A stretch of 64,000 nt of DNA from Syntrophobacter fumaroxidans MPOB. Its GTDB lineage: Bacteria > Desulfobacterota > Syntrophobacteria > Syntrophobacterales > Syntrophobacteraceae. Positions 1-10,395 of the stretch are shown here, one piece after another (within the stretch, counting starts at the first letter, position 1; every line of letters begins with the position of its first letter). The position numbers and the translations under genes were made by a program. The notes beneath the pieces are model-generated. The model was not told the DNA's origin. It was given only the letters and a program-made list of their open reading frames with translations, and made no database searches. The DNA lies in the NCBI RefSeq assembly GCF_000014965.1, contig NC_008554.1, positions 2,592,001 to 2,656,000 of the forward strand, read 5' to 3'.

Positions 1-1
1 C

Positions 2-103
2 ATGAACAGTGCCAAGGCGGCCACTTCGAACCTTGGCGAGTTGTTGAAGGAAGAGCTGGAGGCGGCTCGCGCCAACAATCCGACTCCGAACGACAAGTCC
101 TAG
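2..103 (+). CDS. C-terminal tail of a gene cut by the window edge, probably 30S ribosomal protein S1
   Basis: An open frame runs from the left edge to a TAG at 101-103 and encodes about 33 residues. It contains the stretch SNLGELLKEELEAARAN. S1 proteins of many proteobacteria end in a flexible tail carrying an LGDLLKE(K/E)L-like motif, and rpsA often lies upstream of sppA. Both points fit here. The ATG at position 2 is most likely an internal methionine. A clear terminator hairpin follows 37 bp downstream, so a gene end is well supported. The identity as S1 is an inference from a short tail and gene order. Confidence 0.45.
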   Translation: MNSAKAATSNLGELLKEELEAARANNPTPNDKS

Positions 104-139
104 CGGAACCTCGATCGGTTCCCGCCGCAACGCATTTCG

Positions 140-182
140 CACCCGGCTCACGCTCTCGCATGATGCCGGGTGTTTGCTTTTC
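140..182 (+). terminator. Intrinsic terminator after the first gene
   Basis: CACCCGGC at 140-147 pairs perfectly with GCCGGGTG at 165-172. A T-rich run (TGTTTGCTTTT) follows immediately. This is a normal rho-independent terminator for the partial gene ending at 103. Confidence 0.8.
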
Positions 183-428
183 CGGCCCGGACTCGGAGCA
201 GGGCACCGCCCGTTGCTCCCGCGGAAGTGACGGCCGCCAAGGATTTTCAGTATTCGATCGATACTGCCGATAGTATAGGTCAGTTCCAATAACCCCCGCC
301 GAGTGAGGCGGGGCATTTGTCTTTCCGGTGCGAAACCGGGGGACGCCGTTCCCCGGCTCGCCTGCAATTCCTCGTCATTTCCCGGTCTCCACTGTGCAAC
401 CGGAACCGGGGGACATGAGAAGAGGCAT
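183..428. other. Intergenic region upstream of sppA with a palindrome and a second hairpin
   Basis: There is no convincing gene here. CAGTAT-TCGATCG-ATACTG at 248-266 is a perfect inverted repeat that could be an operator. A G+C stem (CCCCGCC 294-300 with GGCGGGG 307-313) is followed by CATTTGTCTTT and looks like a weak terminator. The sppA frame is open upstream to 303, but that extension is not protein-like. The real start is the ATG at 429, just after an AGAGG ribosome-binding site. Confidence 0.4.
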
Positions 429-1301
429 ATGAAACGGCGCACGCTCTGGTTTATCGTCATTTCCTTTTTTGTCTTCTGTGGGTTCATCGTCTGGCTGCTC
501 GGCTCCGACAGTGATTTTTTCAAGGGTTCCAACCGAATCGGTGTGGTCGAGATCAAGGGGACCATCAGCAATGCTTCGGAAGTCCTGAAATCGATCAAGG
601 AGTTCCGGAAGGATCAGTCCATCAGGGCCATACTTGTGAGGATCGATTCACCCGGCGGTGGGGTGGGACCGTCCCAGGAGATCTACCGGGAGCTCAAGCG
701 CACCATCAAGCACAAGCCGGTAGTGGCCTCGCTCGGTGGAATCGCGGCGTCGGGCGGCTACTACATCGCCTCCGCGGCAAACCGCATCGTTGCCAGCCCC
801 GGGACCATCACCGGCAGCATCGGGGTGATCATGTACCTTCCGATGCTTCGCGACCTGTTCGGGAAGATCGGCTACGAGATGGTCACGATCAAGGCCGGGC
901 GCTACAAGGACATCGGCAATCCGGGGCGAGAGATGACCCCCGAGGAGAAAGAAATCATGCAGGCGTCCATGGATGAAGCGCATCGCCAGTTCATCAGGGA
1001 CGTCGCCGCGGGGCGCAAGATGCCGGAGGAAAAGATACGGGAAATCGCGGACGGTCGGATCATCCTGGGGCAGACGGCCAAGGAACTCGGCCTGGTCGAT
1101 GAACTGGGCAACTTCGAGGATGCCGTCGATGCCGCGGTTGCCCTGGGTCATGTCAAAGGGGAAGCCGATATCGTGTATGCGAAGAAAAAGAGGATGTCCC
1201 TGTTGGATTTGCTCCTGGGCAGCGACGCGAGCGAGAAGCTGAGCACATGGCTCGATGAGCCGGGAGCGTCCCTGCGCTACCAGGCGCCGTTCGCTCAGTG
1301 A
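429..1301 (+). CDS. sppA: Signal peptide peptidase SppA (short, 36K-type serine protease)
   Basis: This 290-residue inner-membrane protease of MEROPS family S49 degrades cleaved signal peptides. It begins with a basic MKRR and one hydrophobic anchor (about residues 6-25), so the catalytic domain lies outside the cytoplasm. The family Ser/Lys dyad is visible as Ser108 in GIAASGGYY and Lys160 in RYKDIGNPGR. IGSIGVI-like and DSPGGG motifs are also present (DSPGGG at about 73-78). The length fits the short single-domain SppA group, not the doubled E. coli enzyme. The start at 429 has an AGAGG site four bases upstream. It is convergent with the YciO-type gene across a long hairpin. Confidence 0.9.
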   Translation: MKRRTLWFIVISFFVFCGFIVWLLGSDSDFFKGSNRIGVVEIKGTISNASEVLKSIKEFRKDQSIRAILVRIDSPGGGVGPSQEIYRELKRTIKHKPVVASLGGIAASGGYYIASAANRIVASPGTITGSIGVIMYLPMLRDLFGKIGYEMVTIKAGRYKDIGNPGREMTPEEKEIMQASMDEAHRQFIRDVAAGRKMPEEKIREIADGRIILGQTAKELGLVDELGNFEDAVDAAVALGHVKGEADIVYAKKKRMSLLDLLLGSDASEKLSTWLDEPGASLRYQAPFAQ

Positions 1302-1418
1302 CGGGCAGGCCGCCGGCGTCCGCCTTCCCGAAAGGGGGCGGGACGCCCCGAGTGGGCCGCCCGAACGCCTGCACACTCCGGACGAACCATCCCATCCATC
1401 GTTGGCTGCGAACGTCCT

Positions 1419-1470
1419 GTTCCGGAAAACGAAAACCCCGCCTCCCGGCGGGGTTTTCGTTTTCCGGAAC
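1419..1470. terminator. 24-bp perfect bidirectional terminator hairpin
   Basis: Positions 1419-1442 are the exact reverse complement of 1447-1470, with a four-base TCCC loop. The outer stem is A/T-rich (GGAAAACGAAAA) and the inner stem is G/C-rich (CCCCGCC). This gives each strand a strong hairpin with T-rich flanks. It separates sppA (+) from the convergent YciO-type gene (-) and should terminate both. Confidence 0.85.
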
Positions 1471-1584
1471 ATTTTGAACGGCGCCGTGACGCCGAGGCTT
1501 CCATCCCGGATGGGCTTCACGGGACGAACGCCGGCTGCCGGCAGGCAGGGAACGGGGGTTCGCCCGTGGGTCCGGAACCGCCGA

Positions 1585-2199
1585 TCACACCTGGAAGACG
1601 CTGACGTCCCCATTACCGACGCGCAGGACTTCCGGGCTGTCGTCGATGAGCGAGATGACGCTCGAGGGTTTGCCGGAGACATTCCCTCCGTCCACGATCA
1701 GATCGAGCGTGTGTCCCAGTATTTCCTTGATTTCCTGGGGGGAAGCGAGTATCTGGTTTGTTTCAGGATTGGTTGCGCTGGTACTGATGATGGGATGTCC
1801 CAATTCTTGAACGATGGCAAGACAAATCGGATTGTCCGGAACCCGAATGCCGACCGTCTGTCGTTTTGTGAGCATGATCTTGGGCACCAACCGGGATCCT
1901 TCCAGAACGAAGGTGTAGGGACCCGGCAAGAGCCGTTTCATGGTCTTGTACGCGTAATTGGTCACCTGGGCATATTCGCTGATGTTTTTCAGGTCGTTGC
2001 AGATGAAGCTGAAGGGCTGCTGCGGAGAACGGCGTTTCATGAGATAGATCCTCTCGATGGACGCCTTGTTGAAAAGATCGCAGCCTATCCCGTAGTACGT
2101 GTCCGTGGGATAGGCTATGATCCCCCCGTTTGCAAGCACTTCGACGATTTTCTGGATCTTCCTGGGTTCAGGATGCCTTGGATTGATTTCCAGAATCAT
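1585..2199 (-). CDS. Sua5/YciO/YrdC family protein, YciO subgroup
   Basis: The 204-residue protein belongs to the TsaC/Sua5/YciO family. Members with proven function make threonylcarbamoyl-AMP for the t6A37 modification of tRNA. The fold's ATP and carbonate-binding motifs are visible: GGIIAYPTDTYYGIGC near residues 25-40, KRRSPQQPFSF, TVGIRVPDNPI and STSATN. The order and spacing match E. coli YciO more closely than TsaC. YciO's own activity is less certain, so the t6A role is an inference. The start at 2199 follows AGAAAGGG; 17 further upstream codons look untranslated. It is transcribed divergently from ppx. Confidence 0.85.
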   Translation of the reverse strand: MILEINPRHPEPRKIQKIVEVLANGGIIAYPTDTYYGIGCDLFNKASIERIYLMKRRSPQQPFSFICNDLKNISEYAQVTNYAYKTMKRLLPGPYTFVLEGSRLVPKIMLTKRQTVGIRVPDNPICLAIVQELGHPIISTSATNPETNQILASPQEIKEILGHTLDLIVDGGNVSGKPSSVISLIDDSPEVLRVGNGDVSVFQV

Positions 2200-2367
2200 G
2201 TGCAACCCTTTCTGTGTAAGAGTTACCCGGCAGTTCCCCGGGGCGCGCAAAGGCCCCCCGTGATCTTTGCGAAAAAATCGCTTTGACCATCAATCCTCTC
2301 GAGGGAACCGGAGAATGACTTGCCAGGATCCTTTCATGAAGACACTCTCCCTTTTGAAGATAAAGGC

Positions 2368-4957
<2,590 letters not shown>

Positions 4958-5170
4958 CGTCTGTCAAAAGCCGTCGTTGCCCGTCGGTTCGGTCGTCGAA
5001 ACCCGCAGGTGCGTCATCGGTTCCATCGGCGCGGGCGGCCCGGAAGGCGCGGGCGTCAGAGCCGCGGGTGCCCGGGGCGATGCGGCGGGGGCCCCGGCGA
5101 CACCGGCCGGTCGGAGGCAGACTCTCCAGAACCGGGCGAGCCGCCGGCTCCCCTTGGTCAAGGATTCGGG

Positions 5171-6727
5171 ATGACTTACGATTATCTTCACGAAGAACGG
5201 GTTCTGATACTCGATTTTGGGTCCCAGTACACTCAGCTCATCGCCAGGCGTGTGCGGGAAAGCCATGTCTACTGCGAAATTCATCCTTTCAACATGGACA
5301 TGGAGTCGATCAAGGCTTTCAGGCCCAAGGGAATCATTCTGTCCGGCGGTCCTTCCAGCGTACACGAACAGGGCGCCCCTTTTTCGGATCCGGCGATCTT
5401 CGAGTTGGGGGTTCCCGTTCTCGGAATCTGCTACGGCATGCAGTTGATGGCCCGGCAACTCGGTGGTTCCGTGGAAAGAGCGGACCGCAGGGAATACGGT
5501 CCGGCGACCATCGACATCGATGTGCCGGATGAGCTCTTTCGCGACATCGAGCGCGAAGGCGTGCGCGTGTGGATGAGCCATGGCGACCGTATCCTCGAGC
5601 TGCCCGCCGGTTTCTCCATTCTGGCCCGCAGCGACAATTCTCCCGCCGCCGCCATGGGAAATTCCGAACGGCGCCTCTACGGCGTGCAGTTCCACCCCGA
5701 AGTCGTTCACACGCCTTGCGGCAAGGACATCCTGGACAACTTCCTGTTTCGCACCTGCCGCTGCCGGGCCACGTGGACGATGAAATCGTTCGTGGAATCC
5801 GCGGTGGCCTCCATCCGCGAGCAGGTTGGCGACGACCAGGTAATCTGCGCGCTGAGCGGAGGGGTGGATTCTTCCGTGGTCGCGGTGCTCCTGCACAATG
5901 CCATAGGTTCCAGGCTTCACTGCATTTTCGTCAACAACGGGCTTCTTCGAAAAGGCGAGGCGGAAAGCGTCCAGCGGGTCTTTCGCGATCACTTCTCCAT
6001 CAACCTCATTTATGCGGACGCCTCCGATCTTTTCCTGGAACGGCTCAAGGACGTCACCGACCCCGAACGGAAGCGCAAGATCATCGGCAATCTGTTTGTC
6101 GAGTTGTTCGAGAGGGAAGCCGGCCGCCTGGAAAGCGTGAAATACCTGGCCCAGGGGACCCTTTACCCGGATGTGATCGAGAGCGTGTCGTTCAAAGGCC
6201 CTTCGGCGACCATCAAGACCCATCACAACGTGGGCGGATTGCCCGAACGGATGAACCTGAAGCTGATTGAGCCCCTGCGGGAGCTGTTCAAGGACGAAGT
6301 CCGCATGCTCGGGCGGGAGTTGGGGCTGCCGGAACGGATCATCATGCGCCACCCCTTTCCCGGCCCGGGCCTGGCGATTCGAACCATCGGAGCAGTGACG
6401 CCGGAGAGTCTCGAGATTCTTCGCGACGCGGACCGGATCATCCTGGAAGAAATCGAAGCCTCCGGGTGGTACGACCACGTATGGCAGGCTTTCGCGGTGC
6501 TTCTGCCGATCCGGTCGGTGGGAGTCATGGGGGACGAACGCACCTACGACCAGGTCGTGGCGGTGCGCGCGGTGGAAAGCGTGGACGCCATGACCGCGGA
6601 CTGGGCGAGACTGCCCTACGAAGTGCTTCAAAGGATTTCCAATCGCATCATCAACGAGGTCAAAGGCGTGAACCGGGTGGTCTACGACATTTCTTCCAAA
6701 CCTCCCGGCACCATCGAATGGGAATGA
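5171..6727 (+). CDS. guaA: GMP synthase (glutamine-hydrolysing) GuaA
   Basis: The 518-residue enzyme aminates XMP to GMP using glutamine and ATP. The N-terminal class I glutamine amidotransferase domain has Cys87 in [10 protein letters not shown] and the His175/Glu177 pair in [10 protein letters not shown]. The ATP-pyrophosphatase domain has the P-loop SGGVDSS at 229-235. The C-terminal dimerisation domain ends with the typical KPPGTIEWE. The ATG at 5171 follows AAGGA; the open frame starting at 5009 is a G+C-rich extension with no family similarity. The 210 bp separating it from guaB show no obvious element. Confidence 0.97.
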   Translation: MTYDYLHEERVLILDFGSQYTQLIARRVRESHVYCEIHPFNMDMESIKAFRPKGIILSGGPSSVHEQGAPFSDPAIFELGVPVLGICYGMQLMARQLGGSVERADRREYGPATIDIDVPDELFRDIEREGVRVWMSHGDRILELPAGFSILARSDNSPAAAMGNSERRLYGVQFHPEVVHTPCGKDILDNFLFRTCRCRATWTMKSFVESAVASIREQVGDDQVICALSGGVDSSVVAVLLHNAIGSRLHCIFVNNGLLRKGEAESVQRVFRDHFSINLIYADASDLFLERLKDVTDPERKRKIIGNLFVELFEREAGRLESVKYLAQGTLYPDVIESVSFKGPSATIKTHHNVGGLPERMNLKLIEPLRELFKDEVRMLGRELGLPERIIMRHPFPGPGLAIRTIGAVTPESLEILRDADRIILEEIEASGWYDHVWQAFAVLLPIRSVGVMGDERTYDQVVAVRAVESVDAMTADWARLPYEVLQRISNRIINEVKGVNRVVYDISSKPPGTIEWE

Positions 6728-6885
6728 CCTGCCTCGCGGGACCGGGGGATCGACGTTGGCCGCAGACACTATCGTACCCTTCCGAACCCGCCGCGCCCGG
6801 ATGAAAAGCCCGTGAAGCGCCCGCGGGCAACGGGATGACCTGTCCGGGGACGGAAGAACATGGGGGCGTGAACCGGGATTCGTCC

Positions 6886-7623
6886 ATGCCCTATAACGAA
6901 ACCCGTCGCTTTTACAGGCTTCAGCATCAGGACCGGAAGGGATGGGTCGGTTTTCAGGTCCGTTACCGGGAGACCGACCTCTGGGTCCGGGCGCAACGAA
7001 ACCTCGAACGGGAAACCTTCACGGCGATCCTCAATTGTCGCCGCCAGTTGGAACGATACATCGCGGAACACCCCCCATTTCTGAAATCACTCACGCCACT
7101 CCCCGAAGATCCGCTGGCGCCGCCCCTTGTCAAGGTCATGCTGTTTGCCGCCCGGAGTGCCGGCGTAGGTCCCATGGCGAGCGTCGCGGGAGCCGTCGCA
7201 CAGGAAGTCGCCCTGTCGCTCAAGCCCTTTTCGCCTTCCGTGATCGTCGAAAACGGCGGCGACTGTTACCTGGACATTCGAGAAGAAACCACCATCGGCA
7301 TTTATGCGGGTCCTCATTCTCCCTTCAGCGGCAACATCGGCCTGCGGTTCGAAGGGAGCCGTTTCCCCCTCGGAATCTGCACCTCATCGGGAACGGTCGG
7401 GCCATCGCTCAGCTTCGGCAGAGCCGACGCCGTCACCGTGGCTGCAAAGGACGCGGCCCTGGCCGACGCCGCCGCAACCGCCGTCGGCAACCTGGTGAAA
7501 ACCCCGTCGCATATCGAGGAGGCCTTGGAAAGAGCACGGACGATCCCTTCTCTTGAAGGCGTTCTGATCGTCATCAAGGACAAGCTCGGGATCTGGGGCA
7601 ACCTTGAAGTAGCCCGCCTTTAG
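6886..7623 (+). CDS. UPF0280 family protein (ApbE-like fold)
   Basis: The 245-residue protein matches the UPF0280 family found in anaerobic bacteria and methanogens. Recognisable stretches are RETDLWVRA, SLTPLPEDPLAPPLV, GVGPMASVAGAVA and VIVENGGDCYLDI. The family resembles ApbE/FAD-dependent flavin transferase-like proteins in its Gly-rich middle, but its reaction is unknown. The ATG at 6886 is favoured because similarity begins there; an upstream ATG at 6835 and a GTG at 6868 also exist. It follows guaA by 158 bp and lies upstream of a phosphoesterase, so no functional link can be drawn from neighbours. Confidence 0.8.
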   Translation: MPYNETRRFYRLQHQDRKGWVGFQVRYRETDLWVRAQRNLERETFTAILNCRRQLERYIAEHPPFLKSLTPLPEDPLAPPLVKVMLFAARSAGVGPMASVAGAVAQEVALSLKPFSPSVIVENGGDCYLDIREETTIGIYAGPHSPFSGNIGLRFEGSRFPLGICTSSGTVGPSLSFGRADAVTVAAKDAALADAAATAVGNLVKTPSHIEEALERARTIPSLEGVLIVIKDKLGIWGNLEVARL

Positions 7624-7649
7624 CGCGCCATCCCTTTCCCAAAAACATC

Positions 7650-7677
7650 TTGTGTTTTCTCGATGGGTTGCTATAGT
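7650..7677 (+). promoter_or_regulatory. Candidate sigma-70 promoter upstream of the YfcE-HIT-LapA genes
   Basis: TTGTGT at 7650-7655 and TATAGT at 7672-7677 are separated by 16 bp, close to consensus in an otherwise G+C-rich intergenic region. It points toward the phosphoesterase gene 367 bp downstream, so the MITE-like repeat at 7875-8036 would be transcribed as part of the leader. Confidence 0.4.
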
Positions 7678-7874
7678 GATTCCTGCGCAATTCGGCGCCC
7701 AACACGCCGATGCGGGGTTGTGCTCATATTGGGGGCGCTCGGCGGGAGGCAATGGGGCCTTCCTCTGCATTCGATGGGCGGGACCGGGTATTTTTCCTCC
7801 TTGACCGTCTTCGGCCGAATCCGCCACATATCTTCTTCGGTCGCAACCCGGAACGAACGGCTCAACACTGCTGA
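7678..7874. repeat. Intergenic stretch with a degenerate relative of the downstream MITE-like element
   Basis: No gene is seen. The part at about 7735-7800 (GGCGGGAGGCAATGGGGCC, then TTCCTCTGC) resembles the inner sequence of the adjacent element (GGGCGGGAGGGCATAAAGCC, then CTTCCCTTGC) but lacks clear terminal repeats. It may be an older, eroded copy. The similarity is judged by eye only. Confidence 0.3.
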
Positions 7875-8036
7875 TACAAGGTTGCGTTCAAGATGGGTGC
7901 ATTGGGCGGGAGGGCATAAAGCCCTTCCCTTGCTTCGTCTGACCGGCACATCGGTTCGTGCAGGGGACGGGGTTTATCCTTGCCCGTGTCGCCTCCCCCC
8001 GGGGAGGTGTTGTATACTCTTGAGCGCACCTCGGTA
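7875..8036. mobile_element. MITE-like element, copy A (162 bp, apparent TGA target duplication)
   Basis: The element runs from TACAAGGTTGCGTTCAAGATG (left) to an inverted right end reading TACCGAGGTGCGCTCAAGAG on the other strand. It is flanked by the direct repeat TGA (7872-7874 and 8037-8039). It contains no open frame. Its interior is strongly similar to the reverse complement of 44201-44360, including TGCATTGG, GGCATAAAG, CTTGCT(T/A)CGTCTGA and GGCACATCG. It ends eight bases before the phosphoesterase ATG and so forms that gene's leader. Confidence 0.72.
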
Positions 8037-8043
8037 TGAGAAC

Positions 8044-8520
8044 ATGAAAATCGTGGTGATGTCGGACACGCACCTGGAGCGGGTGACCGACCGGTTCGAA
8101 TCCCTGTGCGCCGCCTATTGCGAAGGGGCGGATCTGGTGATCCACCTGGGCGACTGGGCGAGACATTCGGTCCTGAATTTCCTGGAGCGCTATCCCCTGG
8201 AAGCCGTGGCGGGCAACATGGACGATTCCGGGATACACGAAAGGCTCCCCGTAAAGAAAGTCATCCGGGTGCGGGGGCACCGTCTCGGAATCATACACGG
8301 TTGGGGATCGCCGGTCGGTTTGAGACACAGGCTCATGGACGAATTCGAAAACGTCGAGGCGATTCTGTTCGGACACACGCACCAGGCGCTGCAACTGGTG
8401 GAACACGGCATATTCTGGTTCAACCCGGGCTCCGTTTATCTTGGACGCGGGGAACGGGCCAACAGCCTGGGAATTCTCAATATCGAGGACCGCATAACGG
8501 GGGAGATCGTCACTCTCTAG
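8044..8520 (+). CDS. YfcE/MJ0936-type metallophosphoesterase
   Basis: The 158-residue calcineurin-like phosphoesterase has the full set of two-metal ligands in order: Asp8 and His10 (SDTH), Asp37 (HLGD), Asn58 (GNMD), His85 (IIHGWG), and His111 and His113 (GHTHQA). The length is typical of YfcE-like phosphodiesterases, whose natural substrate is unsettled. The start at 8044 is the only ATG placed before the conserved strand. Its ribosome-binding site is weak because the MITE-like element ends only eight bases upstream. It lies nine bases before the HIT gene and is probably co-transcribed with it. Confidence 0.88.
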   Translation: MKIVVMSDTHLERVTDRFESLCAAYCEGADLVIHLGDWARHSVLNFLERYPLEAVAGNMDDSGIHERLPVKKVIRVRGHRLGIIHGWGSPVGLRHRLMDEFENVEAILFGHTHQALQLVEHGIFWFNPGSVYLGRGERANSLGILNIEDRITGEIVTL

Positions 8521-8529
8521 GAGAAACCG

Positions 8530-9030
8530 GTGCAGAACCTGTGGGCTCCCTGGCGTATCGAATACATCTTGGGAAAGCGAGAACCTTACTGCATATTTTG
8601 TCCCGAAGGAGGCGGCCTGTCCGACGAGGAACGTCTCATTCTTCACCGTGGAACGCACACCATGGTGATGATGAACAAGTATCCCTACAACAACGGACAT
8701 CTGCTTGTGGCTCCGTGGAGGCACGTATCCGAAATGGACGGCCTCCGGGACGAAGAGATGCTCGATCTCATGAAATGGATCAAGCTCTGCACTCAGGTTC
8801 TCAGGCGGGTCATGAATGCGGAGGGGTTCAACGTGGGAATGAATCTCGGGACCGTTGCGGGGGCCGGAGTCAAAGACCACCTCCACTTTCACGTAGTGCC
8901 GCGCTGGGGAGGAGACACGAACTTCCTCACAGTGTTCGCCGATATCAGAAGCATCCCGGAACACCTGAAGCAGACATACACCAAGTTGTTACCCCATTTT
9001 AAAAAGGAGAGCGCTCATGAGGTGGTTTAA
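8530..9030 (+). CDS. HIT-family nucleotide hydrolase/phosphorylase (AP4A phosphorylase-like)
   Basis: The 166-residue histidine-triad protein has the catalytic motif HLHFHVVPRW (His117, His119, His121). A CIFC pair (Cys21, Cys24) probably helps bind zinc. The N-terminal APWRIEYI segment is typical of the AP4A phosphorylase-like branch, which cleaves dinucleoside polyphosphates or other nucleotidyl conjugates. It starts with GTG at 8530 behind a strong AGGAG, immediately after the phosphoesterase stop. The 3' end overlaps lapA by 14 bp, implying translational coupling. Confidence 0.9.
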   Translation: MQNLWAPWRIEYILGKREPYCIFCPEGGGLSDEERLILHRGTHTMVMMNKYPYNNGHLLVAPWRHVSEMDGLRDEEMLDLMKWIKLCTQVLRRVMNAEGFNVGMNLGTVAGAGVKDHLHFHVVPRWGGDTNFLTVFADIRSIPEHLKQTYTKLLPHFKKESAHEVV

Positions 9031-9355
9031 GCTGGTCTTCACCGTCATCATTCTCGGGCTGATCGCTTTGTTCGTTTACCAGAACCTGCCTGTCTTCGCG
9101 CAGAGTGTGTCTTTCAAGTACGATCTCCGGTACCTGGGCAACGTGGAATGGAAGAACTCCCTCTGTTCGCTCATTGCCATATCCGCCGGCTTCGGTTTCC
9201 TGGTCGGTATTCTGCTGATGACGAAGCCCCTGATGGGTGCCCGGCGCCGCGCGAAAGAGGCTCGGCAGGCCGCCGCGGCATCGACGGCTTCGGTCGCCTC
9301 CAGAGAGCCGGCAGCGGTCCACGCCGCTTCCGAACCGGCGAAACAGGGCGAGTGA
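9017..9355 (+). CDS. LapA-domain (DUF1049) small membrane protein
   Basis: The 112-residue protein has two hydrophobic segments, about 5-25 and 48-68. The first is followed by the YQNLPVFAQSVSFKYDL stretch typical of the LapA/DUF1049 fold. A basic stop (ARRRAKEAR) and an Ala-rich, low-complexity cytoplasmic tail follow. In E. coli the related LapA works with LapB in regulating lipopolysaccharide synthesis; a similar role here is only an inference. The ATG at 9017 follows AAGGAG inside the HIT gene. A strong terminator follows the stop. Confidence 0.8.
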   Translation: MRWFKLVFTVIILGLIALFVYQNLPVFAQSVSFKYDLRYLGNVEWKNSLCSLIAISAGFGFLVGILLMTKPLMGARRRAKEARQAAAASTASVASREPAAVHAASEPAKQGE

Positions 9356-9405
9356 TATACGGGCGGAAGCCGCCGCAAGTCAATCTGCAATCTTGATCGG
9401 AAACG

Positions 9406-9441
9406 AAGGAAACGGGCGGGGTTGACCCCGCCCGTTTCCTT
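9406..9441. terminator. 16-bp perfect bidirectional terminator
   Basis: AAGGAAACGGGCGGGG (9406-9421) pairs exactly with 9426-9441 around a TTGA loop. It separates lapA (+) from the end of cbiH (-, 9511). Both strands have A/T-rich outer stems, so it can serve both transcripts. Confidence 0.85.
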
Positions 9442-9510
9442 ATCGATGAAAGGCTCTCCTGCCTGATTGCCGGCGGCTCGGCATGAGAACGCAAACCGGA
9501 CGGCCCCCCT

Positions 9511-10395
9511 CTATTCGCTTTCCCGGTCCAGCGCATATTTGTCGAGGTACCCCCTGGGCGTCACCATCCAGCCCTTCCACACATAGGTCCTGCTATTGCC
9601 CACAATCACCACCGACTGCATGTCCACATCCTCAACGGGAATCCCTTCGAGGGTGGTTATGCACAGCCACTGTCCGCGGCGCATGGCCTTTCGGATGACC
9701 GCCACGGGCGTTGCCGGGGAGAGAAAGCGCAACAGCGCCTGCCGGGCCCGTTCGAGTAGGTCGGGACGACTCTTGCTCCGAGGATTGTAGATCGCCAGTA
9801 CGAAATCCGCCGAAGCGGCGGCCGTGAGCCGCTTTTCTATGAGATCCCAAGGAGTCAGGTGATCGCTCAGGCTCACCGCTGCAAAATCGTGCATCAGCGG
9901 TGCGCCCACCAGGGACGCACCGGCGTTGAACGCAGCCACGCCCGGGATCACTTCGATTCGGAAATCAACATCTTGCGGGATGGTCTCGTCGATTCCGGCA
10001 ACCTCCAGGTTCCTTTCCCTGCAGATATCGAACACCAGGCCCGCCATCCCGTAAATCCCCGCGTCGCCGCTGGAAACGAGTGCCGTCCGTCGCCCCGCCA
10101 GGGCGTGATCGATGGCCGCCTGACAGCGGCCCACCTCCTTGCGCATGCCGCTCGAAACGACCTCTTTGCCTTCCAGTAAATCGCCGATCAGGTCGAGATA
10201 GGTTTTGTACCCGAGGATCACTTCGGCGGCCTTGAGCGCCGACAGGGCCTCGGGCACCATGAAGGACCGGTCGCCCGGTCCGAGGCTGACTATGGAAAGC
10301 CGACCCGGGCCACGGCCAGGGTCGCGTTCGCGCTTTTTCGCTTGGTCAGGACGAGTGTCCCGCTCTGTGCGCTCAGGAGAGCGGTCGCTTCGCAT
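9511..10395 (-). CDS. cbiH: Precorrin-3B/cobalt-precorrin-3 C17-methyltransferase (CbiH/CobJ)
   Basis: The 294-residue SAM-dependent tetrapyrrole methylase contracts the corrin ring by methylating C17. The conserved N-terminal LSIVSLGPGD begins only at about residue 33. The GDAGIYGMAGL loop, IEVIPGVAAFNAGA and LAIYNPRSKSRP motifs are family-typical. The only usable ATG (10395) lies 106 bp inside cbiG, which gives a basic 32-residue N-terminal extension. No alternative start codon lies between it and the conserved domain. It is the last gene of the cbiD-cbiET-cbiF-cbiG-cbiH run. Confidence 0.92.
   Translation of the reverse strand: MRSDRSPERTERDTRPDQAKKRERDPGRGPGRLSIVSLGPGDRSFMVPEALSALKAAEVILGYKTYLDLIGDLLEGKEVVSSGMRKEVGRCQAAIDHALAGRRTALVSSGDAGIYGMAGLVFDICRERNLEVAGIDETIPQDVDFRIEVIPGVAAFNAGASLVGAPLMHDFAAVSLSDHLTPWDLIEKRLTAAASADFVLAIYNPRSKSRPDLLERARQALLRFLSPATPVAVIRKAMRRGQWLCITTLEGIPVEDVDMQSVVIVGNSRTYVWKGWMVTPRGYLDKYALDRESE

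Noticed and set aside
4958-5170. Riboswitch or attenuator between guaB and guaA
   Set aside because: No purine-aptamer core or terminator hairpin with a T-run was found; the stretch is simply G+C-rich.
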